This document shows positions 1 to 9,464 of a stretch of DNA of 64,000 nt, in pieces. The notes under the pieces are model-generated. The model ran no database searches. It saw nothing but the letters and a program-made list of their open reading frames with translations, and was not told the origin of the DNA. This DNA comes from Mycobacterium sp. JS623 (GTDB lineage Bacteria > Actinomycetota > Actinomycetes > Mycobacteriales > Mycobacteriaceae), in the NCBI RefSeq assembly GCF_000328565.1, contig NC_019966.1:1178001-1242000 (forward strand), read 5' to 3'. Every line of letters starts with the position of its first letter. Positions within the stretch are counted from its first letter, which is position 1. The position numbers and the translations under genes are program-made.

Positions 1-2466
1 GGTGTGACGACCATGATCGGCGCCGGTCAGGCGCTGATGGACAAGGTCACGGCCAACAGCGTCGGGCTGCGCGACCGCGTACAGGCCTACACGCCCATCC
101 TGCTGACCGCCGAGGACGCCATCAACGGCTCCGTGCGCGTGGATGACGAGCGCATCCGCGCCCAGGCGCTGGGCCTGAGCCGGGCCGTCGGCGCGCGGGG
201 CCAGATGATGATTCAGCAGCTGCTGGTGAACCTCGGCGGTGAGCTGGCCGACCCCGAGCTGCGGATGTCGATGACCACGGTGGCGGGCACCGAACCCTCG
301 ACGCTGTTCGGCATGAGCCAGGTGCTGGGCATCGGCTCGCCCGAAGCCCAGAAGCTGCAGCAAGAGTTCGTCAAGCGGATGGCGATCATGTCCGACCCGG
401 CCGCCGTGCTGGTCAACAATCCGGACCTGAGCGCTTCGATCCAGGCGACGAAACAGATCGCGGACAAGATGGTCGCCGACACCTCGAAAGCGGTGACGGA
501 TGCGGTGGAGAGCCAGGCTGCCGCGCAGCGCACGGCCGCGATCCGCGACACCGCGATCGTCGTCTGCACGATGCTGGTGGCGCTGCTGCTCGTCATCCTG
601 GTGGCGAGGTCGCTGGTGCGTCCGCTGCGTCGCCTTCGCGACAGCGCGCTGAAGGTCGCACACGACGACCTGGCCCGCGAACTGGATCGGGTCCGCGCCG
701 GTGCGGAGCCCGGCCACGTTCAGCCGATTCCGGTGTACACCTCCGAAGAGGTCGGCCAGGTCGCGCACGCCGTCGATGAGCTACACGAGCAGGCCGTCCT
801 GCTGGCCAGCGAACAGTCCCGGCTGCAGCTGCAAGTGAGCGACATGTTCGAGACGCTGTCGCGCCGCAGTCGGTCGCTGGTGGACCAGCAGCTCTCGCTG
901 ATCGACCGCCTCGAGCGCAACGAAGAGGATCCCGAGCGGCTGGAGAGCCTGTTCCGGCTGGACCACCTCGCCGCTCGGATGCGCCGCAACGGAGCCAACC
1001 TGCTGGTGCTCGCAGGGGCCAAGGTGCCCCGCGAACAGGTTGAGCCGGTCCCGGTGTCGGCGATCATCAACGCGGCCGCTTCCGAGGTTGAGGACTACAC
1101 GCGGGTGGTCACCGCGACGGTGCCCGATAGCGAGATCGTCGGCGCCATCGCAGGCGATCTGGTGCACCTGTTGGCCGAGCTTCTCGACAACGCGTTGCGC
1201 TACTCGCCGCCGATCTCCCAGGTGCGGGTGTCGGCAGTGCACACCGGCAATGGCGGGCTGGTCATCGAGGTCAGCGACATCGGCATCGGCATGACCGAAT
1301 CCGATCTGCGGGTGGCCAACACTCGACTGCAGTCCGGGGGCGAGGTCAACCCGTACACCGCCCGGCACATGGGCCTGTTCGTGGTCGGGCGGCTCGCCTC
1401 GCAGCACGGGCTGGTGGTCCGGTTGCGCAGCACCATTGCGGGCGAACCGAATTCGGGCACCACTGCCGGTGTGTTCGTGCCGGGTCACCGGCTCGTCGTG
1501 GGCGGGGCTGCGCCTGATCAGTTCGGCGAACCCGAGTACGGGATCCCCGCCGACGCGCACGCCGGCATCCATACCGCGCTGGCGCTCGACGAGGATCACG
1601 ACTTCGTTGAAGAACCCGGGCACGAGTACACCAACGGCCACGTGCCCGTCGCGTTGTTGCCGCAACGCAATCCGGGCGCAAGCGGGATCTCCGACATCCC
1701 CGCCTCGCTGACGCAGCCCGCAGAGGAAGAGCCTGCCGACGAGTGGCCGGCCGAGGAGCTGTGGCCCGAGGATTCGATGCCTGCGCACACGGATGAGGTG
1801 CCGCCATGGGGTCAGCGCTTGGCGCCGCAGCCCGACGTCGACAGGGCTCCAGTCGACACGTCGGCGTTCTTCGCGTCGCGCGCGCAGGCCGCCAGCAACG
1901 GCGTGCCTACCGCGCCGGAGGCACAGGAGTCGCAGCCGCAACCTCCCGCGCAAAGTCAGCCGCCCGCCGCTGCGGAGCAGCCGCAGCCCGAGCCAACGCG
2001 ACACCCGGTGGAGGAACCGTCTGCGACGGCAGGCGCCGATGACGCCATCTATCAGAGGATGTTGTCCGAATGGCTCGTCGACCCCACCGACCTGGCCAAG
2101 AGCGACGACCTGAATTGGGAATCGGTCTGGGATCACGGCTGGTCGGTGGCCGCGGCGGCGGACGACGCCCCGGTCGCCGAGCACACCGAGGAGGGTCTGC
2201 CCGTGCGCGAGCCTGGCGCGCGCCTGGTGCCGGGCGCGGTGGAAGCCGCAAGCCCGTCGAACGGTACGCGGCACGCCAACGGTGGTGCGCACAGGAGCGA
2301 CCGCGGCGACGACGAGGTAGCATCGGCGGCTGAGTTCGGCACCGGCGGCGGACCGATTCCGCCCCGCGATCCAGACGCCGTCCGCGCAAGCATCAGCAAC
2401 CATTTCGGTGGGGTGCGGGCTGGCCGATCACATGCCCAAGAGACCAGAGGAACCGATAACGAATGA
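1..2466 (+). CDS. Conservon-type sensor histidine kinase (5' end cut by window)
   Basis: Membrane sensor kinase and first gene of a conservon-type operon. The frame is open at base 1, so the true start is upstream; a GTG at 4 is in frame but is unlikely to be the real start because the first transmembrane helix is missing. The visible part has an extracytoplasmic sensing region (about residues 1-180, nitrate-sensor-like), one membrane helix (about 181-203), a HAMP-like linker, and a GHKL ATPase domain with an N-box ([15 protein letters not shown]) and G1 box (VSDIGIGM). The last 300 or so residues are acidic, Pro/Ala-rich and probably disordered. No textbook H-box is obvious, as is usual for CvnA-like proteins. 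The stop overlaps the next start by 4 bp (ATGA). Confidence 0.9.
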   Translation, partial: GVTTMIGAGQALMDKVTANSVGLRDRVQAYTPILLTAEDAINGSVRVDDERIRAQALGLSRAVGARGQMMIQQLLVNLGGELADPELRMSMTTVAGTEPSTLFGMSQVLGIGSPEAQKLQQEFVKRMAIMSDPAAVLVNNPDLSASIQATKQIADKMVADTSKAVTDAVESQAAAQRTAAIRDTAIVVCTMLVALLLVILVARSLVRPLRRLRDSALKVAHDDLARELDRVRAGAEPGHVQPIPVYTSEEVGQVAHAVDELHEQAVLLASEQSRLQLQVSDMFETLSRRSRSLVDQQLSLIDRLERNEEDPERLESLFRLDHLAARMRRNGANLLVLAGAKVPREQVEPVPVSAIINAAASEVEDYTRVVTATVPDSEIVGAIAGDLVHLLAELLDNALRYSPPISQVRVSAVHTGNGGLVIEVSDIGIGMTESDLRVANTRLQSGGEVNPYTARHMGLFVVGRLASQHGLVVRLRSTIAGEPNSGTTAGVFVPGHRLVVGGAAPDQFGEPEYGIPADAHAGIHTALALDEDHDFVEEPGHEYTNGHVPVALLPQRNPGASGISDIPASLTQPAEEEPADEWPAEELWPEDSMPAHTDEVPPWGQRLAPQPDVDRAPVDTSAFFASRAQAASNGVPTAPEAQESQPQPPAQSQPPAAAEQPQPEPTRHPVEEPSATAGADDAIYQRMLSEWLVDPTDLAKSDDLNWESVWDHGWSVAAAADDAPVAEHTEEGLPVREPGARLVPGAVEAASPSNGTRHANGGAHRSDRGDDEVASAAEFGTGGGPIPPRDPDAVRASISNHFGGVRAGRSHAQETRGTDNE

Positions 2467-2879
2467 CCTACCCGCCACGTTCGACGCAGCGCGATTCGCT
2501 CGACTGGCTGGTCTCGAAGTTCGCCCGCGAAGTATCCGGTGTCTCGCACGCCGTGTTGGTGTCGGCCGACGGACTGCTGATGGCGGCGAGTGAGCACATG
2601 CCGACCGAACGAGCCGACCAACTCGCCGCGGTGGCCTCCGGCCTCGCGAGCCTGTCGACGGGCGCGTCCCAGTTGTTCGACGGCGGGTATGTGCTGCAGT
2701 CGGTCGTCGAGATGGAGAACGGCTATCTGCTGTTGATGCGCGTCGGCGACGGCTCCAACCTCGCGACTTTGGCCACCCGCAACTGCGATATTGGCCAAAT
2801 CGGTTATGAGATGGCCATTTTGGTGGAGCGAGTCGGCGCCATGGTCCAATCGGCACGACGCTCCCCGCAGCACTCGTGA
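2463..2879 (+). CDS. Roadblock/LC7 domain protein (CvnB-like)
   Basis: A 138-residue soluble protein that is almost entirely one roadblock/LC7 domain ([20 protein letters not shown], then [12 protein letters not shown] and a hydrophobic beta strand YLLLMRV). Members of this family act as partners or GTPase-activating platforms for small Ras-like GTPases. It is translationally coupled to the kinase by an ATGA overlap and is followed by DUF742 and a GTPase, the standard conservon order. The M. tuberculosis counterpart by position is Rv3364c. Its exact role here is inferred from the family and context. Confidence 0.9.
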   Translation: MTYPPRSTQRDSLDWLVSKFAREVSGVSHAVLVSADGLLMAASEHMPTERADQLAAVASGLASLSTGASQLFDGGYVLQSVVEMENGYLLLMRVGDGSNLATLATRNCDIGQIGYEMAILVERVGAMVQSARRSPQHS

Positions 2880-2886
2880 GTGGCCT

Positions 2887-3297
2887 ATGGACCATCGGGA
2901 GGGCAGGAACGAAGCGACCGGGGGATCGCTCTGGGAATCTGACGATACGGGCGAACCGCAGCTGGTTCGGCCGTACACCCTGACGGCCGGCCGTACCGAT
3001 TCCCGGGTCAATCTGCCGCTCGAGGCTCCGATCGAGACTGTCCTCTTGCCACCGAAAGCGGCACGCTGGCCGGGCAACGACGTGCGCGGCCGGATCCTCG
3101 CAATGTGTGCCGACAGCCCATCGGTCGCCGAAATTGCCGCAGTCTTGTCGCTGCCTCTCGGCGTGGCGCGCGTGCTTATCGGTGACCTCGTGACGCAAGG
3201 TTATCTACGGGTGCACACCACGCTGGGTGACTCCACCACCATCGACGAACGACGTGAATTGATAGGAAGGACGCTGCGTGGCCTACGAGCGCTCTGA
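2887..3297 (+). CDS. DUF742 protein (CvnC-like)
   Basis: A 136-residue protein. The ATG at 2887, 7 bp after the roadblock stop, is chosen because the frame upstream of it lies inside the roadblock gene. It contains the DUF742 core: an LVRPYTLTAGRT segment near residues 26-37 and a C-terminal winged-helix-like part (ILAMCADSPSVAEIAAVLSL, then GVARVLIGDLV). Third component of the conservon; no catalytic motif is visible. It overlaps the GTPase gene by 20 bp, so the two are probably translated together. Confidence 0.88.
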   Translation: MDHREGRNEATGGSLWESDDTGEPQLVRPYTLTAGRTDSRVNLPLEAPIETVLLPPKAARWPGNDVRGRILAMCADSPSVAEIAAVLSLPLGVARVLIGDLVTQGYLRVHTTLGDSTTIDERRELIGRTLRGLRAL

Positions 3298-3859
3298 CAG
3301 GCGGGACACCGCCTCGACGAAGATCGTCATCTCCGGTGGTTTCGGCGCCGGCAAGACGACGTTTGTGGGTGCGGTGTCGGAAATCATGCCGCTGCGCACC
3401 GAGGCGTTGGTGACGAACGCGTCGGCGGGCGTCGACGGACTCGAGCTGACCCCGACCAAGAACACCACCACCGTGGCGATGGACTTCGGCCGCATCACGC
3501 TCGCCGAGGATTTGGTGCTGTACCTCTTCGGCACGCCGGGGCAGCGCCGGTTCTGGTTCATGTGGGACGACCTGGTTCGCGGCGCCATCGGTGCCATCAT
3601 CCTTGTCGACGTGCGACGGCTAGCGGACAGCTTCGCCGCGGTCGACTTCTTCGAGGCGCGCAAGCTGCCGTTCCTGATCGCGATCAACGAATTCGATGGG
3701 GCGCCAAGGCATCCCGCGCAGGCGGTGCGCAAGGCGCTGGCGCTGCGTGAAGACATTCCGATAATCACCGTCGACGCGCGCGACCGCCATTCGACCAAAA
3801 CCGCGTTGATCGCAATCACTGAGTACGCGCTGAACAGCCTGACGCCAGTTCGTGGTTGA
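3278..3859 (+). CDS. mfpB: Small GTP-binding protein of the conservon (MfpB/CvnD-like)
   Basis: A 193-residue P-loop GTPase starting at GTG 3278. The Walker A motif GGFGAGKTT is near residue 21, a switch/G3-like segment LFGTPGQRRFWFMW near residue 84, and a G4-like stretch IAINEFDGA near residue 133. In mycobacteria the equivalent protein (Rv3362c family) is described as MfpB, a small GTPase acting with MfpA on DNA gyrase; the gene directly downstream is mfpA, which supports the symbol. It overlaps both neighbours (20 bp with DUF742, 8 bp with mfpA), so the five genes form one transcription unit. Confidence 0.88.
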   Translation: MAYERSDRRDTASTKIVISGGFGAGKTTFVGAVSEIMPLRTEALVTNASAGVDGLELTPTKNTTTVAMDFGRITLAEDLVLYLFGTPGQRRFWFMWDDLVRGAIGAIILVDVRRLADSFAAVDFFEARKLPFLIAINEFDGAPRHPAQAVRKALALREDIPIITVDARDRHSTKTALIAITEYALNSLTPVRG

Positions 3860-4415
3860 CGACGGCACAGTCTGGGCCGAGCGCGAGTTCGACAGCCGCG
3901 ACTTCCGTGACGAAGACCTGAGCCGGCTGCGCACCGAACGCGTGGTGTTCACCAACTGCGACTTCAGCGGTGCCGACCTATCCGAATCCGACCACGAGGG
4001 CTCGGCTTTTCGCAATTGCACGTTCCGCCGAACATCCTTGCTGCACAGCGTGTTTCGACACTGCAGTTTCCTGGGCTCGGTCTTTACCGAATGCCGTATG
4101 CGGCCGATCAAATTCGTCGAGGTGGACTTCACGCTGACCGTTCTCGGCGCGTCGGATCTTCGCAGTGTCGATCTGTCCGATTGCCGGCTGCGGGAAGCCA
4201 GTTTGGTGGAAGCCGACCTGCGCAAAGCTGTGCTGCGACGCGCCGACCTGTCCGGCGCCCGTGTGCAGAGCGCCAAGCTGGAAGAAGCCGATCTGCGTGG
4301 CGCGCGTGTCGATCCGACGTTTTGGACCGCTGCCGCGCTCCGTGGCGCGAAGGTCGACATCGAGCAGGCGATGGCCTTCGCCGCCGCACACGGTCTCGAC
4401 ATCCACGGCGCTTAG
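3852..4415 (+). CDS. mfpA: Pentapeptide repeat protein MfpA, DNA gyrase modulator
   Basis: A 187-residue pentapeptide repeat protein with repeated A(D/N)LxX units running almost its full length (for example CDFSGADLSES and DLRKAVLRRADLSGARV). Proteins of this family fold as a right-handed quadrilateral beta helix that mimics DNA, binds gyrase and lowers fluoroquinolone sensitivity. The sequence closely matches my memory of M. tuberculosis MfpA in length and in blocks such as RDFRDEDLSRL, GSAFRNCTF and AFAAAHGL. The start is GTG 3852, overlapping the GTPase stop. It is the last gene of the conservon operon and is followed by a hairpin. Confidence 0.95.
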   Translation: MVDDGTVWAEREFDSRDFRDEDLSRLRTERVVFTNCDFSGADLSESDHEGSAFRNCTFRRTSLLHSVFRHCSFLGSVFTECRMRPIKFVEVDFTLTVLGASDLRSVDLSDCRLREASLVEADLRKAVLRRADLSGARVQSAKLEEADLRGARVDPTFWTAAALRGAKVDIEQAMAFAAAHGLDIHGA

Positions 4416-4425
4416 GCACGCCGAA

Positions 4426-4473
4426 ACTGCGGGGAGATCGTCGTCGCGTTGCAGAACTCGATCTCCCCGCAGT
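4426..4473 (+). terminator. 15-bp perfect hairpin after mfpA
   Basis: Perfect inverted repeat ACTGCGGGGAGATCG (4426-4440) and its complement (4459-4473) with an 18-nt loop, starting 11 bp after the mfpA stop. There is no T-tract, so it would be an I-shaped mycobacterial terminator or a transcript-end stabiliser. Confidence 0.6.
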
Positions 4474-4621
4474 CTCGCGCGTTTGGGCGTAGGTGATTAC
4501 TGCCAACCGCCGGTCAATTTCTGCCAGCGGAATTATACGCCTTCACCACGGTGTTTAACCGGTTAGACCGGCCAATGGAGTTAGAAGATTGGTCGAACGG
4601 AACACGGAAGAAGGCATCGCA

Positions 4622-4795
4622 ATGAAGACAGTCGGATTTGCCACCCTGGTCGCTACTGGTTTGACCGCAGCAGTGCTCGGCCTCGCGGCACCGGCCCAGG
4701 CCGTTATCGTCACCAACCCCGTCGCCCCTCACTATCAAGTCGACAACCACGACAACGTGAACACCACGAACGGGTTCGTGGACGTGCCGTTCTGA
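4622..4795 (+). CDS. Small secreted peptide, unknown function
   Basis: A 57-residue peptide. The ATG at 4622 is preferred over an in-frame start 33 bp upstream because it begins a clean Sec signal peptide (MKTVGFATLVATGLTAAVLGL ending APAQA) and follows a purine-rich AAGAAGG stretch. Cleavage after AQA near residue 26 would leave a mature peptide of about 31 residues, rich in Asn, Asp, Val and His (HYQVDNHDNVNTTNGF). I recognise no family. A terminator hairpin follows directly, so it is probably transcribed alone. Confidence 0.7.
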   Translation: MKTVGFATLVATGLTAAVLGLAAPAQAVIVTNPVAPHYQVDNHDNVNTTNGFVDVPF

Positions 4796-4818
4796 TCGGG
4801 GTGACGGCCAAACAGACA

Positions 4819-4850
4819 GGCAGACCGTCGCTCAGGGCGGTCTGCCGCTT
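4819..4850 (+). terminator. Hairpin terminator between convergent genes
   Basis: Nine-base-pair stem GGCAGACCG (4819-4827) with CGGTCTGCC (4838-4846), followed by a weakly T-rich GCTTTGTGT. It lies between the small secreted gene and the convergent TetR gene that ends at 4862. Confidence 0.6.
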
Positions 4851-4861
4851 TGTGTATGCCG

Positions 4862-5440
4862 TTATGGGGTGAGGTGGCGGCTGACGATCGGCGCTATTCG
4901 CTCGACCAGTTCGTTCACCGGTGTCGAAGCGACAGGTTCCACGCACAGGATGTGCCGCAGATACGCGATGCCCAGCAGTTGCGACATCGCGAGGTCGATC
5001 CGAAGCTCGGCATCCGTTGACCCAAGAGCGGCCGCGATGTGTGCGTACACCTGTCCCTGAATGAATTGGCGCACCAGGTTCGCCGACTCCTCGTGAGTAG
5101 CGGCTCCTCGCAGAATCGCCAGCAGTGGTGCACGTGAATCCGGTCGCTCCCACGCCTCGAAGAACACACGCGTGAGTCGCTCGCCAATCCCGCCGCGGTC
5201 TCCGGCGGTGATCCGGGCCGCGATGTCGGCGGGCTCGAACGGCCAGCCCATGGTCGCGCGGAACAGTTCGGTCTTGCTGCCGAAGTAGTGCCGGATCATC
5301 GCGGGGTCTACACCGGCGGCAGCGGCGACGTCGCGCACCGAGGTTTTGTCGTATCCCGTCTCGGCGAACATGCGGCGGGCTACGGCCAGGATCACGGTGC
5401 GGGTGTCGGTTTTGCCAGGGGGGCGTCCGATGCGTGCCAT
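4862..5440 (-). CDS. TetR family transcriptional regulator
   Basis: A 192-residue TetR-family repressor. The start at 5440 (MARIGRPPGKTDTR) is chosen because the basic N-terminus leads directly into the helix-turn-helix (TSVRDVAAAAGVDPAMIRHYFGSK, about residues 33-56); the frame extends further upstream but codes for nothing family-like. The C-terminal ligand domain is of the Rv1255c/TetR_C type, with a segment RQFIQGQVYAHIAAAL. It is divergent from the deazaflavin-dependent enzyme gene at 5528, with 87 bp between them, so it probably controls that gene and itself. The ligand is unknown. Confidence 0.88.
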   Translation of the reverse strand: MARIGRPPGKTDTRTVILAVARRMFAETGYDKTSVRDVAAAAGVDPAMIRHYFGSKTELFRATMGWPFEPADIAARITAGDRGGIGERLTRVFFEAWERPDSRAPLLAILRGAATHEESANLVRQFIQGQVYAHIAAALGSTDAELRIDLAMSQLLGIAYLRHILCVEPVASTPVNELVERIAPIVSRHLTP

Positions 5441-5527
5441 GGTGGTGAAAACTCTACAGCCGTTGACTTTCTGTTCACGGCTGGTTAGCGTGGGGACGTT
5501 AATTCCACAAGTGAGGAGTTTCGGGAG

Positions 5528-5962
5528 ATGCCAGCACCACGATGGCTCGCCAAGGCCAACAAGATGGGGCTGAACCGCTTGACCAAGTTCATCGCTCCGT
5601 GGGCGCCGGGATGGGCGGTCGTGATCCACCGAGGACGCAAGTCCGGTCGTGCATTCCGCACGCCGTTGTGGGCTTTTCGGCGTCGGGGCGGATTCGTGAT
5701 CGCGCTGACGTACGGCTCGAACGCCGACTGGGTGCGCAACGTCATGGCGGCCGGCGGTTGCGAAGTGGAGAGCAGACGGCGCCACTACCAACTGGGCACA
5801 CCGCGGCTTTACCGCGACGAGAACGCGTCCGACATGCCGGTTTTCATCCGGTTCATGCTCAAGCGGGTCATCAAGGCACCGGAGTTTCTCAGCCTCGACA
5901 TCATCAGTGAGCTGCCGACGTCAACGTCGGGACAGCGCGCCGCTCAACAAGATTCACCCTGA
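5528..5962 (+). CDS. Deazaflavin (F420)-dependent nitroreductase-family protein
   Basis: A 144-residue protein of the Ddn/DUF385 split-barrel family, in which mycobacterial members use coenzyme F420H2 to reduce quinones and nitro compounds. Visible family features are the segment VVIHRGRKSGRAFRTPLWAF and the later block YGSNADWVRNVMAAGGCEV, typical of the F420-binding fold. GGGAG just upstream of ATG 5528 is a good ribosome-binding site. It is transcribed away from the TetR gene at 5440, which likely represses it. Substrate cannot be told from the sequence. Confidence 0.85.
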   Translation: MPAPRWLAKANKMGLNRLTKFIAPWAPGWAVVIHRGRKSGRAFRTPLWAFRRRGGFVIALTYGSNADWVRNVMAAGGCEVESRRRHYQLGTPRLYRDENASDMPVFIRFMLKRVIKAPEFLSLDIISELPTSTSGQRAAQQDSP

Positions 5963-6031
5963 CGACGTCGCTGACTGAATCAATGCAACGAATCCCGCCT
6001 GCGTCGGCCCGGGTCGGGCGAGGATGGGCCC

Positions 6032-7306
6032 ATGGCTGATACCTGGGAAACGATCGATCGATACGTCGTCATCTCGACGGACACCCACGCAGGGGCCGAT
6101 CTGTACGACTACAAGCCGTACTTGCCGACCCGACTGCACGACGAGTTCGACGCGTGGGCGAAGACCTATGTGAGTCCGTTCGACGACCTGGTCATCGCCA
6201 CGGCGCAGCGCAACTGGGACCACGAACTCCGCATGTCGGAAATGGACGCTGACGCAGTGGCCGCGGAGGTACTGCTTCCCAACACGATTCCCCCGTTCTT
6301 CCCGACTACCCCCAACATCACCATCAGCCTGCCGAGTACCCGCGAAGAGTTCGAAAAGCGTTGGGCAGGAGTGCAAGCGCACAATCGCTGGCAGATCGAC
6401 TTCTGCTCATTGGCCCCTGCGCGCCGCCGCGGTTTGATCCAGATTTTCCCCAACGACATCGACTTGGCCCTCGAAGAGATCCGGTGGGGTGCTGAGCACG
6501 AGTGCTTCGGCGGCGTGCTCATCCCTGCCGTCTCGCCCGGTGATCCGACCGTCGCCCCGCTGTTCCATACCCGCTACGAACCGATTTGGGCGCTCTGCAC
6601 CGAACTCGACCTGACAGTGGTACAGCATGCCTGAGCAGGGAGCCCGGCGATGCCGATGGATCAGCCGGCCTCCAACGCCGTGTTGGTCACCGAGATGGCA
6701 ATGTGGGCTCAGCGAACCGTCAGCCACCTGATCCTCGCCGGGGTTTTCGAGCGCCATCCAATGCTGCGGTTCGTGCCGACGGAGCAGGGCACGATGTGGC
6801 TACAGCACCAGATGATGATGCTGGACGCGATGGTGCCGAGCATGAAATCCGAAGCGGGCAACCGCACCTACGGGATGTTCGGCGGATCGTCAATCGACGA
6901 ATTGACCATGGCGCCGAGCGACTACGCGAAGCGCAACTGCTACCTGGCTGCTGAGCTCATGCCGTTCGAGGATTCGATGATCGACTACATGGGCGCCGAT
7001 CACATCATGTGGGGCAGTGACTATCCGCACGAGGAAGGCTTTGCGCCCCACTCCAAGCTCGCCCTCCGGTGGGCTTTGCATCACCGGCCCGAGGACGTCT
7101 GCCGCAAGATTCTGGGCGGCAATGCGGCGCGGCTATACCGGTTCGATTTGGAGGCGCTGGCGCCGATCGCGGCCCAGATTGGACCGACGGTCGCCGAGGT
7201 CCACACCCCGTTGGGGGACACAGGTTATGTGGCTCCGGCCGCGTTCGGTTACCGGCCGTTCGAGGGTGGGCTCGCCCTCAAGCGGCTTGCCCCAGCCCGC
7301 GGCTGA
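6032..7306 (+). pseudogene. Amidohydrolase family gene interrupted by an in-frame TGA
   Basis: Two open frames in the same phase (6032-6634 and 6635-7306) are separated only by the TGA at 6632-6634. Together they give about 424 residues of an amidohydrolase-2 type metal-dependent hydrolase, with an N-terminal DTHAGA motif, a VVQHA block immediately before the stop and GSDYPHEEG near the C-terminus. Right after the stop the frame continues AGSPAMPMDQPASNA, so the stop replaces one residue, probably Gly in HAGAGSP (GGA to TGA). Either a true nonsense mutation or a single-base error. Reinitiation at ATG 6650 could make a C-terminal fragment but it would lack the N-terminal metal site. Confidence 0.85.
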
Positions 7307-7341
7307 GGGAATAAGCATCGTCTGATCCGGTTGACGGTGGC

Positions 7342-8256
7342 ATGCGAGCAGTCATCTATGACCCTCGAGCACGCGCGAACCTGCGGCTAGCGGACGTCGA
7401 CGAACCTGTAGCCGCCGAGTCCGAGGCGCTGATCGAAGTTCGCGCGACGGCGTTGAACTTCGGCGAGGTGCATTTCATCGATCGGATGCGCAAACCCGGC
7501 GAGGTTCCCGGCTGGGACGCGGCGGGCGTCGTCGTGCAGCCTGCCGCCGACGGGTCGGGGCCACCCGCCGGCACCCGGGTCGTCGGGTTCAGCGGCGCGG
7601 GTGGCTGGGCGCAACGGCGTGCGGTGCCGACGGAAAACCTTGCGGTGCTTCCTGATTCGGTCGACTTCGGGCCGGCGGCCGCACTGCCGGTAGCCGGCGT
7701 GACCGCGCTGCAGGCGCTGCGCAGGCTGGGTCCAGTGGTCGGTCGTCGGGTGCTGATCACCGGTGCATCGGGCGGGGTCGGCCGCTTCGCGGTGCAGCTC
7801 GCAGCACGTGCGGGCGCACACGTGATCGCAACGGTCGGCTCGCAGGCCCGCGGGACGGGCCTGCAGGAATTGGGCGCGGCCGAGGTCGTCGTCGGCCTTG
7901 CCGACGTGACCAACCCCGTCTTCGGTGTGCTCGACAACGTCGGCGGACAACTGCTGGCCGACGCATTCCGTCTCGTCGACGACGGCGGATCCGCGCAGTC
8001 GATCGGGATGGCGTCCAACCAACCCACCACCATCGACTTCGAGGCCGAGCGGCAGTTCGGCGTGCATAAACGATTGGAACCGTTCACTGTCCGCGCGCCT
8101 TTCGGCCCGGATCTCGCTTACCTAGTGGAGCTGTTGGCCACCGACGAGATCGACCCGCAGATCGGCTTGCGGACGTCATGGGAAGACGTGGCGGAAGCGG
8201 CCGAGGCACTGCTGGACCGTCGGGTCGCAGGCAAGGCGGTTTTGGACGTGGCCTGA
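7342..8256 (+). CDS. Zinc-free MDR family (quinone oxidoreductase-like) dehydrogenase
   Basis: A 304-residue medium-chain dehydrogenase/reductase. It has a GroES-like N-terminal domain (ALNFGEVHFIDRMRKPGEVPGWDAAG), then a Rossmann domain with nucleotide-binding motif LITGASGGVGRFAVQLAA (about residues 134-151). The structural-zinc cysteine cluster of alcohol dehydrogenases is absent, as in NADPH:quinone reductase-like members. It is followed 26 bp later on the same strand by an acyl-CoA dehydrogenase-like gene and may be co-transcribed with it. Substrate unknown. Confidence 0.85.
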   Translation: MRAVIYDPRARANLRLADVDEPVAAESEALIEVRATALNFGEVHFIDRMRKPGEVPGWDAAGVVVQPAADGSGPPAGTRVVGFSGAGGWAQRRAVPTENLAVLPDSVDFGPAAALPVAGVTALQALRRLGPVVGRRVLITGASGGVGRFAVQLAARAGAHVIATVGSQARGTGLQELGAAEVVVGLADVTNPVFGVLDNVGGQLLADAFRLVDDGGSAQSIGMASNQPTTIDFEAERQFGVHKRLEPFTVRAPFGPDLAYLVELLATDEIDPQIGLRTSWEDVAEAAEALLDRRVAGKAVLDVA

Positions 8257-8282
8257 GTCGCGACAGGCTACGGTCATCGACC

Positions 8283-9461
8283 ATGACGTCGACACTGGAC
8301 AGCGAGGTCGTCGCGCGGGCCCGCGGCATGCGCGATCTGGTGCGGGAGCAAGCCGTCGAGTCGGAGCGATTGCGCACCCTGACGCCCGCCATCGTCGACG
8401 AGATGTGGGCGAGCGGCCTGATGTCGTCGTTCAATCCCGTCGCCGCGGGCGGCGTAGAGCCCTCGTTCGCCGAGATGATCGAGACATGGATCGAAATGGC
8501 TTGGCAGGACGGCTCATTCGGATGGTGCGGCATCGCGAACCTGCCATCGTCGTTCGCCGCCGGGGTGTATCTGCCCGATGAAGGTTTCGCCGAGGTATTC
8601 ACCGCCAACGACAACCGAATCACCATGGGCGGCCAGTTCTTTCCGAACGGGCAAGGCCACGCCGTCGACGGCGGCTATCGGCTTACCGGGTCGTGGAGCT
8701 TCGGCTCCGGAACCGGGCACTCGGAGTACATCGCGGCGGGCTTCATGCCGATGGACGACGGCGAGGTGCGCTGGATCAGCGAAGGCGTGCCCGATATGCA
8801 GGTGGCGATCGTGCCGCGCGCCGACATCATCTTCACCGACGGCTGGTTTGTCCAGGGGCTCAAGGGAACTGGCTCCTATGACTACCACGCCGCGGATGTA
8901 TTCGTGCCGCAGTACCGGACCTTTCCGTTGATGGTCCGTGAGCCGCAACGGGGGACATCGCCGGCGACACGCATGGGCCTGATGCCCGTCGTTGCCGCCG
9001 GGCATGCGTCGTGGGCGCTCGGGGTGGCCAAGAGCATGCTCGACGATGTCGAGGAATTGGCGACCACGAAGTTCCGGATGAGCGACATGGCGTCGCTGGC
9101 CAGCCGCCCGACATTCCAGAAAGGCTTGGCGCACCACGTCGCATCGTGGCGAGCCGCCCGCCTGCTGGTGCTCGACGCATTCACAACCGCTGAGGCTGCT
9201 GTCGCTGCAGGCGACGACCTCACCCCGGCGTTGCGCGCCGATACGCGGGTGGCCGCGGTCTACGCCACCGATGTGGCGAGGGCGTGCGGAGAGTGGGCGC
9301 ATCTTGTCGCGGGCACCAGTTCGATCCGCGAGGGCAGTCGGCTCGAGCGAGCCTTTCGTGATCTCTACACCGGCACGCAGCACGCGTTCATCAGCGAGAA
9401 GGTCGCCATCGACGCCGCCCAGATCTGGCTCGGCATCATCGACGACCAGCCCGGCCTGTAG
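8283..9461 (+). CDS. Acyl-CoA dehydrogenase-like flavoprotein
   Basis: A 392-residue protein with the acyl-CoA dehydrogenase fold. ATG 8283 (MTSTLDSEVVARARGMRD) is chosen over the longer upstream frame because it begins the typical N-terminal helix and lies 26 bp after the previous gene. The central part (MGGQFFPNGQGHAVDGGYRLTGSWSFGSGTGHSEY) resembles flavin-dependent monooxygenases of the HsaA/DszC group as well as dehydrogenases. The usual catalytic Glu region of true acyl-CoA dehydrogenases is not recognisable, so a monooxygenase or thioester reductase role is equally possible. Confidence 0.82.
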   Translation: MTSTLDSEVVARARGMRDLVREQAVESERLRTLTPAIVDEMWASGLMSSFNPVAAGGVEPSFAEMIETWIEMAWQDGSFGWCGIANLPSSFAAGVYLPDEGFAEVFTANDNRITMGGQFFPNGQGHAVDGGYRLTGSWSFGSGTGHSEYIAAGFMPMDDGEVRWISEGVPDMQVAIVPRADIIFTDGWFVQGLKGTGSYDYHAADVFVPQYRTFPLMVREPQRGTSPATRMGLMPVVAAGHASWALGVAKSMLDDVEELATTKFRMSDMASLASRPTFQKGLAHHVASWRAARLLVLDAFTTAEAAVAAGDDLTPALRADTRVAAVYATDVARACGEWAHLVAGTSSIREGSRLERAFRDLYTGTQHAFISEKVAIDAAQIWLGIIDDQPGL

Positions 9462-9464
9462 AAA

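Noticed and set aside
781..2403. Long reverse-strand open frame (540 codons) opposite the sensor kinase
   Set aside because: Its translation is Arg/His/Gly-rich without family features, as expected for a shadow frame in GC-rich DNA; the forward frame shows clear kinase motifs.
6632..6634. TGA as selenocysteine or programmed read-through
   Set aside because: No sign of a SECIS-like structure was looked for or seen in the following bases, and the family position appears to be an ordinary Gly, so a point change is simpler.
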